64,000 nucleotides of DNA, from assembly GCF_007994075.1 (NCBI RefSeq), contig NZ_VIWU01000001.1, forward strand, positions 8,680,001-8,744,000. The letters are read 5' to 3'. The stretch comes from Pseudonocardia hierapolitana. GTDB taxonomy: Bacteria; Actinomycetota; Actinomycetes; Mycobacteriales; Pseudonocardiaceae. Under the pieces are notes generated by a model. That model was not told where the DNA came from and made no database searches. It saw only the letters and a program-made list of their open reading frames with translations. Made by a program: the position numbers and the translations under genes. Below are positions 34,207 to 43,137 of the stretch, in pieces; within the stretch, counting starts at the first letter, position 1, and each line of letters begins with the position of its first letter.

Positions 34207-35337
34207 TCATGCGACTTCCGGTTTGAGAATGACCTTCGTGAAACCCTCGGCCTGCCGCTCGACGCTCTCGTAGGCGCTGGGCGCCTCGGCGAGCGGCAAC
34301 TCGTGGGACACGACGAAACCGGGGCTGGCCCGGCCCTGCGTGATCAGGTCGCGCAGCTGCCGGTTGTACCGCTTGACGTTCGCCTGCCCGGTTCCCACGC
34401 GCAGTCCCTTCTCGAACAGCGCGTCGAGCGCGAAGGGCAACCGGCCCGGATCCGACGGCACGCAGTGGCCGGGCACACCGAGCGAGCCCGCGGGGCGTAC
34501 GACCTGCACGAGCAGGTTCAGCGCCTGGTTCGGCGCGGCCGCCGGTTCCGACCGGTTCCCGGACGCCGCGACGACCTGGTGGCCCGTGGCGTCGATCCCC
34601 CGGTCGGTGCCCTCCCCTCCGGTCAGGTCCCTGATCTGCTGGACCGGGTCCCCTTCGGCGAGGTCGATCGCGACCGCGCCGATCTCCCGGGCCGTGGCGA
34701 GCCGCGCGGGCACGCGGTCGACCACGAAGACCTGGGCGGCACCGCGCAGCAGCGCGCAGTACGCGGCCATCAGCCCGAGGGCCCCGGCGCCGAACACCGC
34801 AACGGTCTCCCCCGGGGAGACGCCCGCGAGCTCACACCCGTGGTAGCCGGCGGCGAAGACGTCCGCGAGGAGCGTGTAGTCCGACTCGTGATCGATTCCC
34901 GGGGGCAGGAGCATGCAGTTGAAGTCCGCGAAAGGCACCCGCAGGTACTCGGCCTGACCTCCCGGATAGGGTGCGATCGCGGAGTTTCCGCACACGCCGA
35001 GAGCGACGCCCTGCGGGTTCACGGTCAGGCAGAAGCCGCTGAGGCCGGCCACGCAGTTCTTGCAGAAGCCGCAGGCGATGTTGAACGGCATCACCACGCG
35101 ATCGCCCCGCTCCAGACCGGTGACGCCGCTGCCGACGTCCTCGACGATCCCGAGGTTCTCGTGGCCGAACACGATCCCGGGCTCCGCCGCGGTCCGGCCC
35201 TCGTACAGATGCAGGTCCGAGCCCGAGATGCCGGTGGACGTGATCCGCACGACTACGTCGTTCGGGTGCTCGATGCGCGGATCGGGTACCTCCTCGACGG
35301 CGAGGTCGAAGGGTTTCCGGTACACCACCGCCCGCAT
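34207..35337 (-). CDS. Zinc-dependent alcohol dehydrogenase, glutathione-independent formaldehyde dehydrogenase-like
   Basis: A 376-residue medium-chain dehydrogenase. It has TSTGISGSDLHLYEGR with Ser in place of the usual catalytic-site Cys, FGHENLGIVEDVGSG, the structural-zinc region CGFCKNC...FCLT, and the NAD site VAVFGAGALGLMAAYCALL. The insert and the overall layout match formaldehyde dismutase / FdhA-like proteins. It could oxidise the aldehyde made by the quinoprotein encoded next to it. ATG 35337 is the start. It is the first gene of the minus-strand PQQ transcription unit and diverges from the GAF-LytTR regulator gene. Confidence 0.88.
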   Translation of the reverse strand: MRAVVYRKPFDLAVEEVPDPRIEHPNDVVVRITSTGISGSDLHLYEGRTAAEPGIVFGHENLGIVEDVGSGVTGLERGDRVVMPFNIACGFCKNCVAGLSGFCLTVNPQGVALGVCGNSAIAPYPGGQAEYLRVPFADFNCMLLPPGIDHESDYTLLADVFAAGYHGCELAGVSPGETVAVFGAGALGLMAAYCALLRGAAQVFVVDRVPARLATAREIGAVAIDLAEGDPVQQIRDLTGGEGTDRGIDATGHQVVAASGNRSEPAAAPNQALNLLVQVVRPAGSLGVPGHCVPSDPGRLPFALDALFEKGLRVGTGQANVKRYNRQLRDLITQGRASPGFVVSHELPLAEAPSAYESVERQAEGFTKVILKPEVA

Positions 35338-35440
35338 GAACCTCCTGCCTCCAGTCGTGGCCGTCGTGTCGCGCGTTCAGCCCCTAGGAGCACCATCACC
35401 CGATCGTTAACCTGGGTTGCGCCTCGATGTGGCGGCAGGG

Positions 35441-35479
35441 CATTCGGGCGGTGTTCATCCGGGTGGAGTCATTCGGTGC
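35441..35479. promoter_or_regulatory. Three direct repeats in the PQQ locus divergent promoter
   Basis: CATTCGGGCG (35441), CATCCGGGTG (35456) and CATTCGGTGC (35470) are spaced 15 and 14 bases apart between the divergent starts at 35337 and 35536. LytTR regulators bind direct repeats, so these are candidate sites for the adjacent regulator, although the spacing is shorter than the roughly two-turn spacing typical of that family. Confidence 0.4.
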
Positions 35480-35535
35480 GCGCCTGGTGATCTCCGATCC
35501 TGGAGCGCTCGGTCCGTCACCCATAGGGAGTTGGG

Positions 35536-36969
35536 ATGAACGGCGCCAAGGGCCCAACGAGCGGGGCGACACCCGCAACGAGCGGTGTGGCGCTCGCCGA
35601 CGCCGACGTCCGCGCCACGAGTGCCGCCTGGGAACGATTCGCGGCCGGGGCGGAGTCGGTGGACGGGGTGCGGCCCGAGATCCTCATGTCCTGGTACCGG
35701 TGCCGCGAGGAGTACGAGGTCGACCCGCACCTGGATCGCGCACCGCCCGCGGCGGAGGTGGGCGCGCACTCGATCGACCACGACGTGGTGTACGCCGAGC
35801 TCGGGGGCATGGCGGCTTCCGCGGCCCGTGAGGTGGACGGGCTGGACGGCATCGTCACCGTGGCGGACGGCGACGGCCGGATCCTCGGGACGTGGGGCAG
35901 CAGGCGCATCCTCCACCAGGCCGCCGACAGCAACCTCGCCCCGTGGTCCACGTGGTCGGAATGGGCGAGCGGCACCAACGGCATGGGCACGGCCCTGGAG
36001 AGCCACCGCCCGGTGCTGGTGCGCGGCCCCGAGCACTGGTGCCAGGGGTTCCACGAATGGGTGTGCGCCGGTGTCGCGGTCCGGGACGTCGTCACCCACG
36101 AGCCGCTGGCAGTGCTCGACGTCTCCTGCTGGAACAGCCCGCTGTCGGCGGACGTGCTGCCCTGGCTGGGCAAGGTCGCCGCGGCCACCGAGGCCAAGCT
36201 GCGGCAGCGGGCCCACCACAGCGGCACGCTCCTCGCGGCCGCCCTCGGCGACCTCCGCGTCGCACCCGAGACCCCGCTCGCCGCCGTGGACCTGGCCGGG
36301 AGCGTCGTGCTCGCGAACAGCGAGGCCGCCGTGCTGATGGGCACCCCGGCCGACCAGCCCGCCTACGCGCCCGCGCACCGCTTCACGCCCCAGCTCTCGG
36401 CGCTGCCGATCCTGGTGCGCCGCGCGGTGGAGCGCGCCCGCAAGGACCCGGACTGGACGGGGTCGACGCAGGTCCACGTGCCGTTCCTGGACATCACCGT
36501 CCCGGTCGTGGTCCGGCCCGTCTTCACCGGCACCCAGCTGATCGGCATGCTGCTCGCGTTCGGGTCCGCCGGTTCCTCCGGCTGCGAGCAGCCGGCCGGC
36601 TACCTCGTTCCCGCCGCGACGACGGGCCCGCTCCCGAGCCGGGTCGTCGCACTGCGGGACGACCGCTGGGTACTGCTGGACCCCCGCGAGATCCGCTTCG
36701 CCGAGGCCGACCACAACACCGTCTGGCTGGCCACCGACCAGGGCCGACTCGTGGCCGCGACGCGAGGCCTCGACCGCCTCGAGCAGCAGCTCGAGGACAA
36801 GGGCTTCCTCCGCGTGCACCGCCGGTTCCTCGTGAACCTCAGCCGGGTGCGGGAGGTCGAGCAGGGCTTCAAGGGCGCGCTCTTCCTCGCCACCGACGCC
36901 CGCTCGCGCGAGACGGTGCCGGTCTCGCGCCGGCACGCGTCGCAGCTGCGTCAGACGTTCGGGCTCTGA
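35536..36969 (+). CDS. GAF-LytTR transcriptional regulator of the PQQ locus
   Basis: A 477-residue regulator. Residues about 25-215 form an AcoR/AdhR-type N-terminal sensor with a GAF domain (RPEILMSWYRCREEYEVDP, SEWASGTNGMGTALE, GPEHWCQGFHEWVCAGVAVR). In sigma-54 activators this sensor is followed by an AAA domain; here instead comes a PAS-like middle part (APETPLAAVDLAGSVVLANS) and a LytTR DNA-binding domain from about 370 (RLEQQLEDKGFLRVHRRFLV, NLSRVREVEQ). AcoR-type sensors respond to alcohols or acetoin, so control of the divergent alcohol-oxidation operon is plausible. ATG 35536 follows AGGGAG. Confidence 0.88.
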   Translation: MNGAKGPTSGATPATSGVALADADVRATSAAWERFAAGAESVDGVRPEILMSWYRCREEYEVDPHLDRAPPAAEVGAHSIDHDVVYAELGGMAASAAREVDGLDGIVTVADGDGRILGTWGSRRILHQAADSNLAPWSTWSEWASGTNGMGTALESHRPVLVRGPEHWCQGFHEWVCAGVAVRDVVTHEPLAVLDVSCWNSPLSADVLPWLGKVAAATEAKLRQRAHHSGTLLAAALGDLRVAPETPLAAVDLAGSVVLANSEAAVLMGTPADQPAYAPAHRFTPQLSALPILVRRAVERARKDPDWTGSTQVHVPFLDITVPVVVRPVFTGTQLIGMLLAFGSAGSSGCEQPAGYLVPAATTGPLPSRVVALRDDRWVLLDPREIRFAEADHNTVWLATDQGRLVAATRGLDRLEQQLEDKGFLRVHRRFLVNLSRVREVEQGFKGALFLATDARSRETVPVSRRHASQLRQTFGL

Positions 36970-36982
36970 GCGGAGCGGCCGC

Positions 36983-37462
36983 TCAGAGCTTCAGGAGCAC
37001 GTTGGAGCAGCTGGAGAGGTCGATGCCCTTCTCGTCGACGTCGAGGCTGGTCAGCACGCCGTCCTCGACGATCGCCGCGTAGCGCTTCGAACGCCTCCCG
37101 AGCCCGAAGCCGCTGCCGTCCAGCTCGAGGCCCATGGCCGCGGTGAACTCGCCGTTGCCGTCGGCGAGCAGCACGATGTCGTCGCCGACGCCGTGGGCCT
37201 TGCCCCAGGCGTCCATCACGAACGGGTCGTTGACCGCGACGCACGCGATCGTGGTGACACCCTTGGCCTTCAGCTCGTCCGCCCGCTCCACGAACCCGGG
37301 CAGGTGGATGTTGGAGCAGCCCGGCGTGAACGCGCCCGGCACGGCGAACAGCACGACCTTCCCGGTGCCGAGCACCTCGCCGCTCTTCACGACGGTGGGG
37401 CCGTCCGCGGTCATCGTGCGCAGCTCGGCGTCGGGGAGCCGGTCGCCAACGGAGATCGTCAT
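36983..37462 (-). CDS. Peroxiredoxin, Prx5-like
   Basis: A 159-residue thiol peroxidase that reduces hydrogen peroxide or organic peroxides. The peroxidatic cysteine lies in VPGAFTPGCSNIHLPGFVER, the Prx5/PMP20 signature; a second cysteine is near the C-terminus (DLSSCSNVLLKL) and could be the resolving residue. WGKAHG and the MGLELDGSGFGLGRRSKRYA block are also typical. ATG 37462 gives the standard N-terminus MTISVGDRLPDAEL. It converges with the GAF-LytTR gene. Confidence 0.94.
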   Translation of the reverse strand: MTISVGDRLPDAELRTMTADGPTVVKSGEVLGTGKVVLFAVPGAFTPGCSNIHLPGFVERADELKAKGVTTIACVAVNDPFVMDAWGKAHGVGDDIVLLADGNGEFTAAMGLELDGSGFGLGRRSKRYAAIVEDGVLTSLDVDEKGIDLSSCSNVLLKL

Positions 37463-37472
37463 GCGGTTCAAC

Positions 37473-38396
37473 CTACGCCGGACGCTCCGCCCGTTCCGCG
37501 AGCGCGTGAGCGGCACCACGCGGCACCACGACCACCGGCACCGGCGAGTGCCGCACGATCCGCGACGAGCGGGAGCCGATGAACACGTGCTCGAGCGGGC
37601 CCGCGGTGCTGGACCCGACGGCGAGGAGGTCCCCGTCCTCCCAGCCGATGTCCTCGATCGCTCCCGCCCAGTCGCTGCCGTACCCCACCGCCGACGCGAG
37701 CGCGGACGGTTGCCGGGGCAGCCGCTCGACCTGCTCCAGGACGGCGCGCTGGGCCCGCTCGACCTCCGCCGCCCACTCGCGCGCCACGGCGTCCTCGGCC
37801 CGGGAGCCGATCCCGGCGGTCAGCGGCGTGCGCGGGCGCACGGCGAACGACGCGACGCGCAGCGCGGCCTTCGCCCGTGCGGCCACGCCCGCGACGGCGA
37901 CGACCAGCTCGTCCGCGCCCTCGGTGGCGTCGAACGCGGCCGTCACCCGGCGGACCGTGGCATCGGCCCGGCAGCGGAAGCCGCGGGGGCCGAGCACCAC
38001 CGGGAGCGGTGAGCTGTGCAGCAACCGGTCCGCAACGCTGCCGAACGCGACGCGCCCGAGCACCCCCGCCGTGGACGAGCCGAGCACGAGCAACCGGGCG
38101 CCGTGCTCACGCGCGACGTCCAGGAGGCCCACCGACGTCGAGCGCGCCCTGGCGACGACGAACGAGGCCGGGCGGTCGCCGGGCACCAGGCGCCGGGCCT
38201 GCTCGATCGCCTCCTGGGCGCTGCGGTCGAGGTACTCCTGGTACTCGGCGTCGACCCGCGCCATACCGGGCGGCCAGGGCGGCGGCACCACCGTGCACAA
38301 GAGGAGGTCCGCGTCGAGCGAGCGGGCGAGCATCACGCCGAGGTGCACGGCGGCCGTCGCGCGCTCGTCGCGGGGCAGCCCGACGAGGACGGTCAT
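37473..38396 (-). CDS. Tandem universal stress protein
   Basis: A 307-residue protein made of two UspA domains. The first starts VLVGLPRDERATAAVHLGVM and ends LVLGSSTAGVLGRVAFGSVA; the second ends LLAVGSSTAGPLEHVFIGSR with SRIVRHSPVPVVVVP, the ATP-binding G-2x-G-9x-G(S/T) type motif. The ATG overlaps the stop of the upstream permease gene (ATGA), so the two are co-translated; USP-permease pairs are common and often couple transport to stress or nucleotide status. Confidence 0.92.
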   Translation of the reverse strand: MTVLVGLPRDERATAAVHLGVMLARSLDADLLLCTVVPPPWPPGMARVDAEYQEYLDRSAQEAIEQARRLVPGDRPASFVVARARSTSVGLLDVAREHGARLLVLGSSTAGVLGRVAFGSVADRLLHSSPLPVVLGPRGFRCRADATVRRVTAAFDATEGADELVVAVAGVAARAKAALRVASFAVRPRTPLTAGIGSRAEDAVAREWAAEVERAQRAVLEQVERLPRQPSALASAVGYGSDWAGAIEDIGWEDGDLLAVGSSTAGPLEHVFIGSRSSRIVRHSPVPVVVVPRGAAHALAERAERPA

Positions 38397-39835
38397 GACA
38401 TGTCCTCGCGCGGCGTCCCGGCAGCCAGCCGCGAATGCCGGATCCCGTAGGTGAAGTACCAGACGAGCACGATCGCCACCCAGATCCCGAAGACCGCGAC
38501 CGTGATCGGCCTCAGGTTGCTGATGACCCAGAGGCACCCCAGCACCGACAGGATCGGCGTGACCGGATAGCCGGGGACCCGGAATCCGCGCGGCAGATCG
38601 GGTGCCGTGCGCCGCAGGATGATCACGCCGATGGAGACGACGAGGAACGCCACGAGGGTGCCGATGCTCGTCATCTCGGCGAGGAAGTTGATCGGCAGGA
38701 AGCCGGCGAGCAGCGCGATGGCGACCGCGACGACGATCGTGTTGTTCACCGGCGTCCTGGTGCGGGCGTTCACCTGCTTGAAGAAGCCCGGCAGCATCCC
38801 GTCGCGACCGATCGCGAACAGGATGCGGGTCTGGCCGTAGATCACCACGAGGGTGACGCTGAAGATCGAGACGATCGCCCCGGCCGCGAGGACGGTGCCG
38901 GGCCAGCTGGCGCCCACCACGTCCTCCAGGATGGCGGCGAGCCCGGCCTCCTGCCCCTCGAACTCCGCCTGGGGCTGCGCGGCGACGGCGACCACGGCGA
39001 CCGCCACGTAGACCGACGTGACGATGAGCAGCGCGAGGATGATGGCGATGGGCATCGTCCGGCGTGGGTTCTTCACCTCCTCCCCCGCGGTCGACACAGC
39101 GTCGAGGCCGACGTAGGCGAAGAAGATGATGCCGGCGGCACCGGTGACGCCCGCGATCCCGAACGGCGCGAAGTCGGCGAGGTTGTCGGTGTTCCAGCCC
39201 GTGATACCGATGACGACGAACATCACCAGTACGGCGATCTTGATGACCACCATGACCGCGTTGACCGTGGCCGACTCGCTCGCCCCCCGGATGAGCAGCA
39301 GGGCGCACAGCGCGATGAGCACGACGGCGGGCAGGTTGATCAGCCCACCGCCCTCCGGCGACTGGGACAGCACATCCGGGATCTGGAAGCCGAACAGGTT
39401 GCCGAGCAGCTGGTTGAGGTACTGCGACCAGCCGACGGCCACCGCCGCACCGGACACGCCGTACTCGAGCAGCAGGCACGCCGCCACCCCCATGGCGACG
39501 ACCTCCCCGAGCGTCGCGTACGCGTAGGAGTACGACGACCCCGACACCGGGACCGCACCCGCCAGCTCCGCGTAGCACAGCGCGGTGAGGCCCGCGACGG
39601 CTCCGGCGATCACGAAGGACCAGATCACGGCCGGCCCGGCGACCGGCACGGCCTCGCTCAGGATGAAGAAGATGCCCGTGCCGATCGTCGCCCCGACCCC
39701 GATCATCGTGAGCGGGAACAGCCCGATGGTGCGGGCGAGCTGCCCACCGCCGTGGCCGTCGACCCCGGTCTCCGCCGCCATCACCTCCACCGGCTTGCGG
39801 CGGAAGGCCTGGTGCAGCAGCGGTGCCATCGCCAT
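38393..39835 (-). CDS. APC-superfamily amino acid transporter (cationic amino acid type)
   Basis: A 480-residue transporter with about twelve helices. The first helix has TIGLFPLTMIGVGATIGTGI with the GxG substrate-binding turn. It carries IFFAYVGLDAVSTAGEEVKN and PRRTMPIAIILAL, the loop seen in CAT/YfnA-type transporters, and GQTRILFAIGRDGMLPGFF. It likely imports amino acids; specificity is not readable. It forms an operon with the tandem USP gene downstream. Confidence 0.9.
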   Translation of the reverse strand: MAMAPLLHQAFRRKPVEVMAAETGVDGHGGGQLARTIGLFPLTMIGVGATIGTGIFFILSEAVPVAGPAVIWSFVIAGAVAGLTALCYAELAGAVPVSGSSYSYAYATLGEVVAMGVAACLLLEYGVSGAAVAVGWSQYLNQLLGNLFGFQIPDVLSQSPEGGGLINLPAVVLIALCALLLIRGASESATVNAVMVVIKIAVLVMFVVIGITGWNTDNLADFAPFGIAGVTGAAGIIFFAYVGLDAVSTAGEEVKNPRRTMPIAIILALLIVTSVYVAVAVVAVAAQPQAEFEGQEAGLAAILEDVVGASWPGTVLAAGAIVSIFSVTLVVIYGQTRILFAIGRDGMLPGFFKQVNARTRTPVNNTIVVAVAIALLAGFLPINFLAEMTSIGTLVAFLVVSIGVIILRRTAPDLPRGFRVPGYPVTPILSVLGCLWVISNLRPITVAVFGIWVAIVLVWYFTYGIRHSRLAAGTPREDMS

Positions 39836-39964
39836 CTCCTCGGTCGGGGCTCACCACGATCCAGGTCAGCCGGGCGGGACGCGAGCCCCCGAACGGAGGC
39901 TGCGCCTGATCAGGAATCGGGACCCCGCCCCGGTCGCGGTCACGCAGGGTGGGAGCCTCATCAC

Positions 39965-40798
39965 ATGTGCGACCCCATCGCGCGGCTGTTCGACCTGATC
40001 GCCGACGGCTACGACGAGGACGTCCCGTTCTACGCGACGATCGGCCGCCTGCTCGTGCAGTGGGCGGAACCGGCGGCGGACGCGCGGGTACTGGACATCG
40101 GGGCGGGCCGCGGCGCGATCACGCGGGCGCTGGCCGAGTCGCGCGGGGCGGCGGGGTCGATCGTGGCGGGCGACATCTCCCCGCGGATGCTGGAGCAGCT
40201 CGCCGCGCTGCAGCTGCCCGGCGTGGAGACCCGGCTGCTGGACGCCCGACGGCTCGATCTGCCCGATGCCTCGTTCGACATGGTGTTCGCCGGGTTCGTC
40301 CTCTCGGCCATCCCCGATCCCGCCCGGGCCATCGCAGAGCTGGCGAGGGTACTGCGCCCCGGCGGGCAGATGCTGCTGTCGGCGCCCGGGCCGTGCTCAG
40401 CGGACGAATGGTGGGTGCGCTACGGGGAGATCGTCGACGAGTTCACCGCCAGGGTGGACAGCGGCCTGGCGCCCGAGGCGGAAGCGGTCCCGGTGTCGGC
40501 CGACGTCGCCGCAGACGCACCTGCGCACACCCATGACGACGTGGCGACCGAGTTGGAACGGATCGGGCTGCGCCCGGTCGCGCACACCCACGCCGAGGTC
40601 GAGCTCCCCATCGACGGCCCGGAGGCGTACTGGCGGTGGCTGCAGATGCACGGCAACCAGTGGATCCACGACGCGCTGTCCGAGCCCGACCGCGCCGAGT
40701 TCCGCGATCGGGTCCTCGACAGCCTGCAGAACCTCCACCCCGCTCACGGCAAGCGGCTGATCGCGGGTGCCGTCTTCGAGCGGCTGGAGCGCGTTTGA
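39965..40798 (+). CDS. Class I SAM-dependent methyltransferase
   Basis: A 277-residue UbiE/COQ5-like methyltransferase. The SAM site is ARVLDIGAGRGAITRALAES, motif II is GDISPRMLEQLAAL, and FDMVFAGFVLSAIPDPARAI with LARVLRPGGQMLLSAPGPC forms motifs III-IV. The acceptor is unknown. ATG 39965 (MCDPIARLFDLIADGYDE) is preceded by a purine-rich GGGAG stretch. The next gene, lysR-type, starts within its stop codon. Confidence 0.88.
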   Translation: MCDPIARLFDLIADGYDEDVPFYATIGRLLVQWAEPAADARVLDIGAGRGAITRALAESRGAAGSIVAGDISPRMLEQLAALQLPGVETRLLDARRLDLPDASFDMVFAGFVLSAIPDPARAIAELARVLRPGGQMLLSAPGPCSADEWWVRYGEIVDEFTARVDSGLAPEAEAVPVSADVAADAPAHTHDDVATELERIGLRPVAHTHAEVELPIDGPEAYWRWLQMHGNQWIHDALSEPDRAEFRDRVLDSLQNLHPAHGKRLIAGAVFERLERV

Positions 40799-41745
40799 CC
40801 CCTCGGGCGAGGCACCCGGTCGCGCATCTGGCGAACCTCGACCTGAACCTCCTGGTCGCGCTGCGCGAGCTGCTGCGGGAGCGGAACGTGACGCGCGCGG
40901 CGGCGCGGATCGGGGTCTCCCAGCCGGCGGCGAGTGCGGCGCTGTCGCGGCTGCGCCGGCACTTCGACGACGAGCTGCTCATCCGCGCGCGTTCCGGCTA
41001 CACGCTCTCGCCGCTCGCGATGCAGCTCGCCGACCAGGTCGAGACGGTGTGCGCCGCCGCCGAGCGGCTCTTCGCCACGGGGCGCGCTTTCGACCCGAGC
41101 ACGTCCCGCCGGGAGTTCACGCTCCTTATGGCCGACTACACGATCGCCGTGCTCGGCAGGCACCTGTCGACGACGATCGGCGCGCAGGCCCCCGGCGTCG
41201 ACCTGCACCTGCGGCTGGTGCGGGAGGCGTTCGCCCTGGACTTCGCCGAGACGATCACCCTGATCGACGGCATGGTGTCGCCGCCCGTCGAGAAGTTCGA
41301 GCTGCCGTCCGTGCGCTCGGTCGAGCTGTTCACCGACCGCTGGGTCTGCATCGCCGACGCCGCCAACCCCGACGTCGACGGCGGGATCACGATCGAGCGG
41401 CTGGCCGAGCTGCCGTGGGTGGCGCCGTTCCAGCCCGACCGCGGCAACCCGACGGCCGCCCCGATGAGCCGGCAGCTCGCGCTCTTCGGCATCCGCCCCG
41501 AGATCCGCGTCCGCGTCGAGAGCTACCAGGCGGTGCCCTACCTCGTCGCAGGCACCGACCGCGTCGCCCTCCTCCAGGAGCGGCTCGCCACGCAGGTGGC
41601 CGGCCTGCTCGGGCTGCGGGTCCTCCCCTGCCCCGGCGATCCGGAGCCGATCGTGGAACGTCTCTGGTGGCACGCCGACCGCGACGGCGACCCCGCGCAC
41701 CGGTGGCTGCGTGAGACCGTGATCGCCGCAGCAGCACGCCTCTGA
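40795..41745 (+). CDS. LysR-family transcriptional regulator
   Basis: A 316-residue regulator. The HTH is LDLNLLVALRELLRERNVTR, AAARIGVSQPAASAALSRLR, with RHFDDELLIRARSGYTLSPL, the NodD/LeuO-like sub-group pattern. The C-terminal effector domain spans the rest. TTG 40795 overlaps the methyltransferase stop (TTGA) and gives the usual distance to the HTH; no ATG is available. It lies 83 bases ahead of the FAD oxidoreductase-transporter-aconitase X genes on the same strand and likely activates them. Confidence 0.9.
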   Translation: MTPRARHPVAHLANLDLNLLVALRELLRERNVTRAAARIGVSQPAASAALSRLRRHFDDELLIRARSGYTLSPLAMQLADQVETVCAAAERLFATGRAFDPSTSRREFTLLMADYTIAVLGRHLSTTIGAQAPGVDLHLRLVREAFALDFAETITLIDGMVSPPVEKFELPSVRSVELFTDRWVCIADAANPDVDGGITIERLAELPWVAPFQPDRGNPTAAPMSRQLALFGIRPEIRVRVESYQAVPYLVAGTDRVALLQERLATQVAGLLGLRVLPCPGDPEPIVERLWWHADRDGDPAHRWLRETVIAAAARL

Positions 41746-41828
41746 GCTGGGAATATCTGTTCAGCTGATAGCGCGTAGACGGATTGACTATTTCCTCGCG
41801 GTCCGCGCGGGTTCCTAGCGTGTGACGC

Positions 41829-43118
41829 ATGCCGCACCCGCTCACCGACCTCCCGGTCCACACCGTCACGCGTCCGGAAGGGAACGCGACGCACGAGGTC
41901 ACCGCCGACGTCTGCGTCGTCGGCGCCGGCATCGCGGGCCTCTCGGCAGCCGTCGAGGCGGCACGGCTGGGCCGCTCCGTCGTGCTGGTCGACGCGTTGC
42001 CCGTGCTGGGCGGGCAGATGGTCAACTCGCTGATCGGGCTGTTCTGCGGTGTCTTCGGCAACGCCCCCGAGCACCGCCAGCTCACCCACGGCCTGTTCGA
42101 CGACGTTTTCTCCGACCTCGGCGCCACCGGCGACCTGTTCTACAACCGGGGCCACACCACCACCGTCGGCTACGACGAGGTGCGCCTCGGCCGGTGGGTC
42201 GAGCAGACGGTTGCCGCCCACGGCATCCAGGCGATCACGGGCGCTGTGATCGTCGGCGTGACGCGGTCGGCCGACCGGATCGACGCCGTCCGCTTCGCCA
42301 CCCGCTACGGCACCGTCGAGGTCACCGCCACCGGCTTCGTCGACGCCAGCGGCGACGCCGCCCTGGCCTGGGAGGCCGGGTTGCCGTGCCGGCTGCCGGA
42401 GCGGGAGATCTACGGCAGCCAGCAGCTCGTCGTCGAGCACCTCGACGAGAGCCGCCGCCCCGACCCCGCGGAGCTCGCCGCCCGGATCGGGGCGAAGGCC
42501 GAGGAGTTCGGCCTGCACCGCCACGACGGGCTCGCGTTCTTCTTCCCCGGCCGCGGCACCGCGGTGCTCAACATGACCCACATCGAGGCCCCGCTCGACC
42601 CGATCGCCGCCGCGGACGCCCAGATCCGCGGCAAGGAGCAGGCCGACCGGGCCATCGCGCTGTTGCGCGCGGAGTTCCCCGACGTCTTCGGCAACGCCCG
42701 GGTGCGCAGCTACGGCTTCCCGGGACGCCGCCAGACCCGCTGGGTGGCCGGGGTCCACCAGCTCACCGTCGACGAGGTCCGCACCGGCACCCGCTTCCCC
42801 GACGCGGTGGCGCGCACGGCGTGGCCGATCGAGCTGCACGACACCCCGCAGGGATACGTGTGGGAGACGTTCGGACCCGACCACGTGCACTACGTGCCGC
42901 TGCGCGCGATGACCCCGCCCGACGTGCACAACCTGCTCGTCGCCGGCCGCTGCATCGACGGGGACGCGGCGGCGCTGTCCAGCGTGCGGGTCATGGGGCC
43001 GTGCGGCGCCGAGGGCTTCGCCGCCGCGCACGTGCTCGACCTCGTCGGCAAGGACAGCGTGCACGACGTCGATCTCGGGTCACTCGCCGAGCGCGTCGCC
43101 GCGAACGTCGAAGGCTGA
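41829..43118 (+). CDS. FAD-dependent oxidoreductase of the aconitase X cluster
   Basis: A 429-residue FAD_oxidored-type protein. The dinucleotide motif is VCVVGAGIAGLSAAVEAARL, followed by PVLGGQMVNSLIGLFCGVFG. The C-terminal FAD contact is LVAGRCIDGDAAALSSVRVM with GPCGAEGFAAAHVL. Similar enzymes dehydrogenate or reduce carboxylic acids, for example tricarballylate dehydrogenase TcuA, but the substrate here is unknown. It is the first gene of the cluster after the LysR gene and is followed by a proton symporter gene 19 bases later. Confidence 0.85.
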   Translation: MPHPLTDLPVHTVTRPEGNATHEVTADVCVVGAGIAGLSAAVEAARLGRSVVLVDALPVLGGQMVNSLIGLFCGVFGNAPEHRQLTHGLFDDVFSDLGATGDLFYNRGHTTTVGYDEVRLGRWVEQTVAAHGIQAITGAVIVGVTRSADRIDAVRFATRYGTVEVTATGFVDASGDAALAWEAGLPCRLPEREIYGSQQLVVEHLDESRRPDPAELAARIGAKAEEFGLHRHDGLAFFFPGRGTAVLNMTHIEAPLDPIAAADAQIRGKEQADRAIALLRAEFPDVFGNARVRSYGFPGRRQTRWVAGVHQLTVDEVRTGTRFPDAVARTAWPIELHDTPQGYVWETFGPDHVHYVPLRAMTPPDVHNLLVAGRCIDGDAAALSSVRVMGPCGAEGFAAAHVLDLVGKDSVHDVDLGSLAERVAANVEG

Positions 43119-43137
43119 GATCCCAGGAAGGACGGCA

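Noticed and set aside
31648..35490. Very long open frame (about 1280 codons) on the plus strand
   Set aside because: It is antisense to the pqqB/pqqA/quinoprotein/cupredoxin/zinc dehydrogenase genes. Its translation is Arg/Val/His-rich without domains, a GC-bias shadow.
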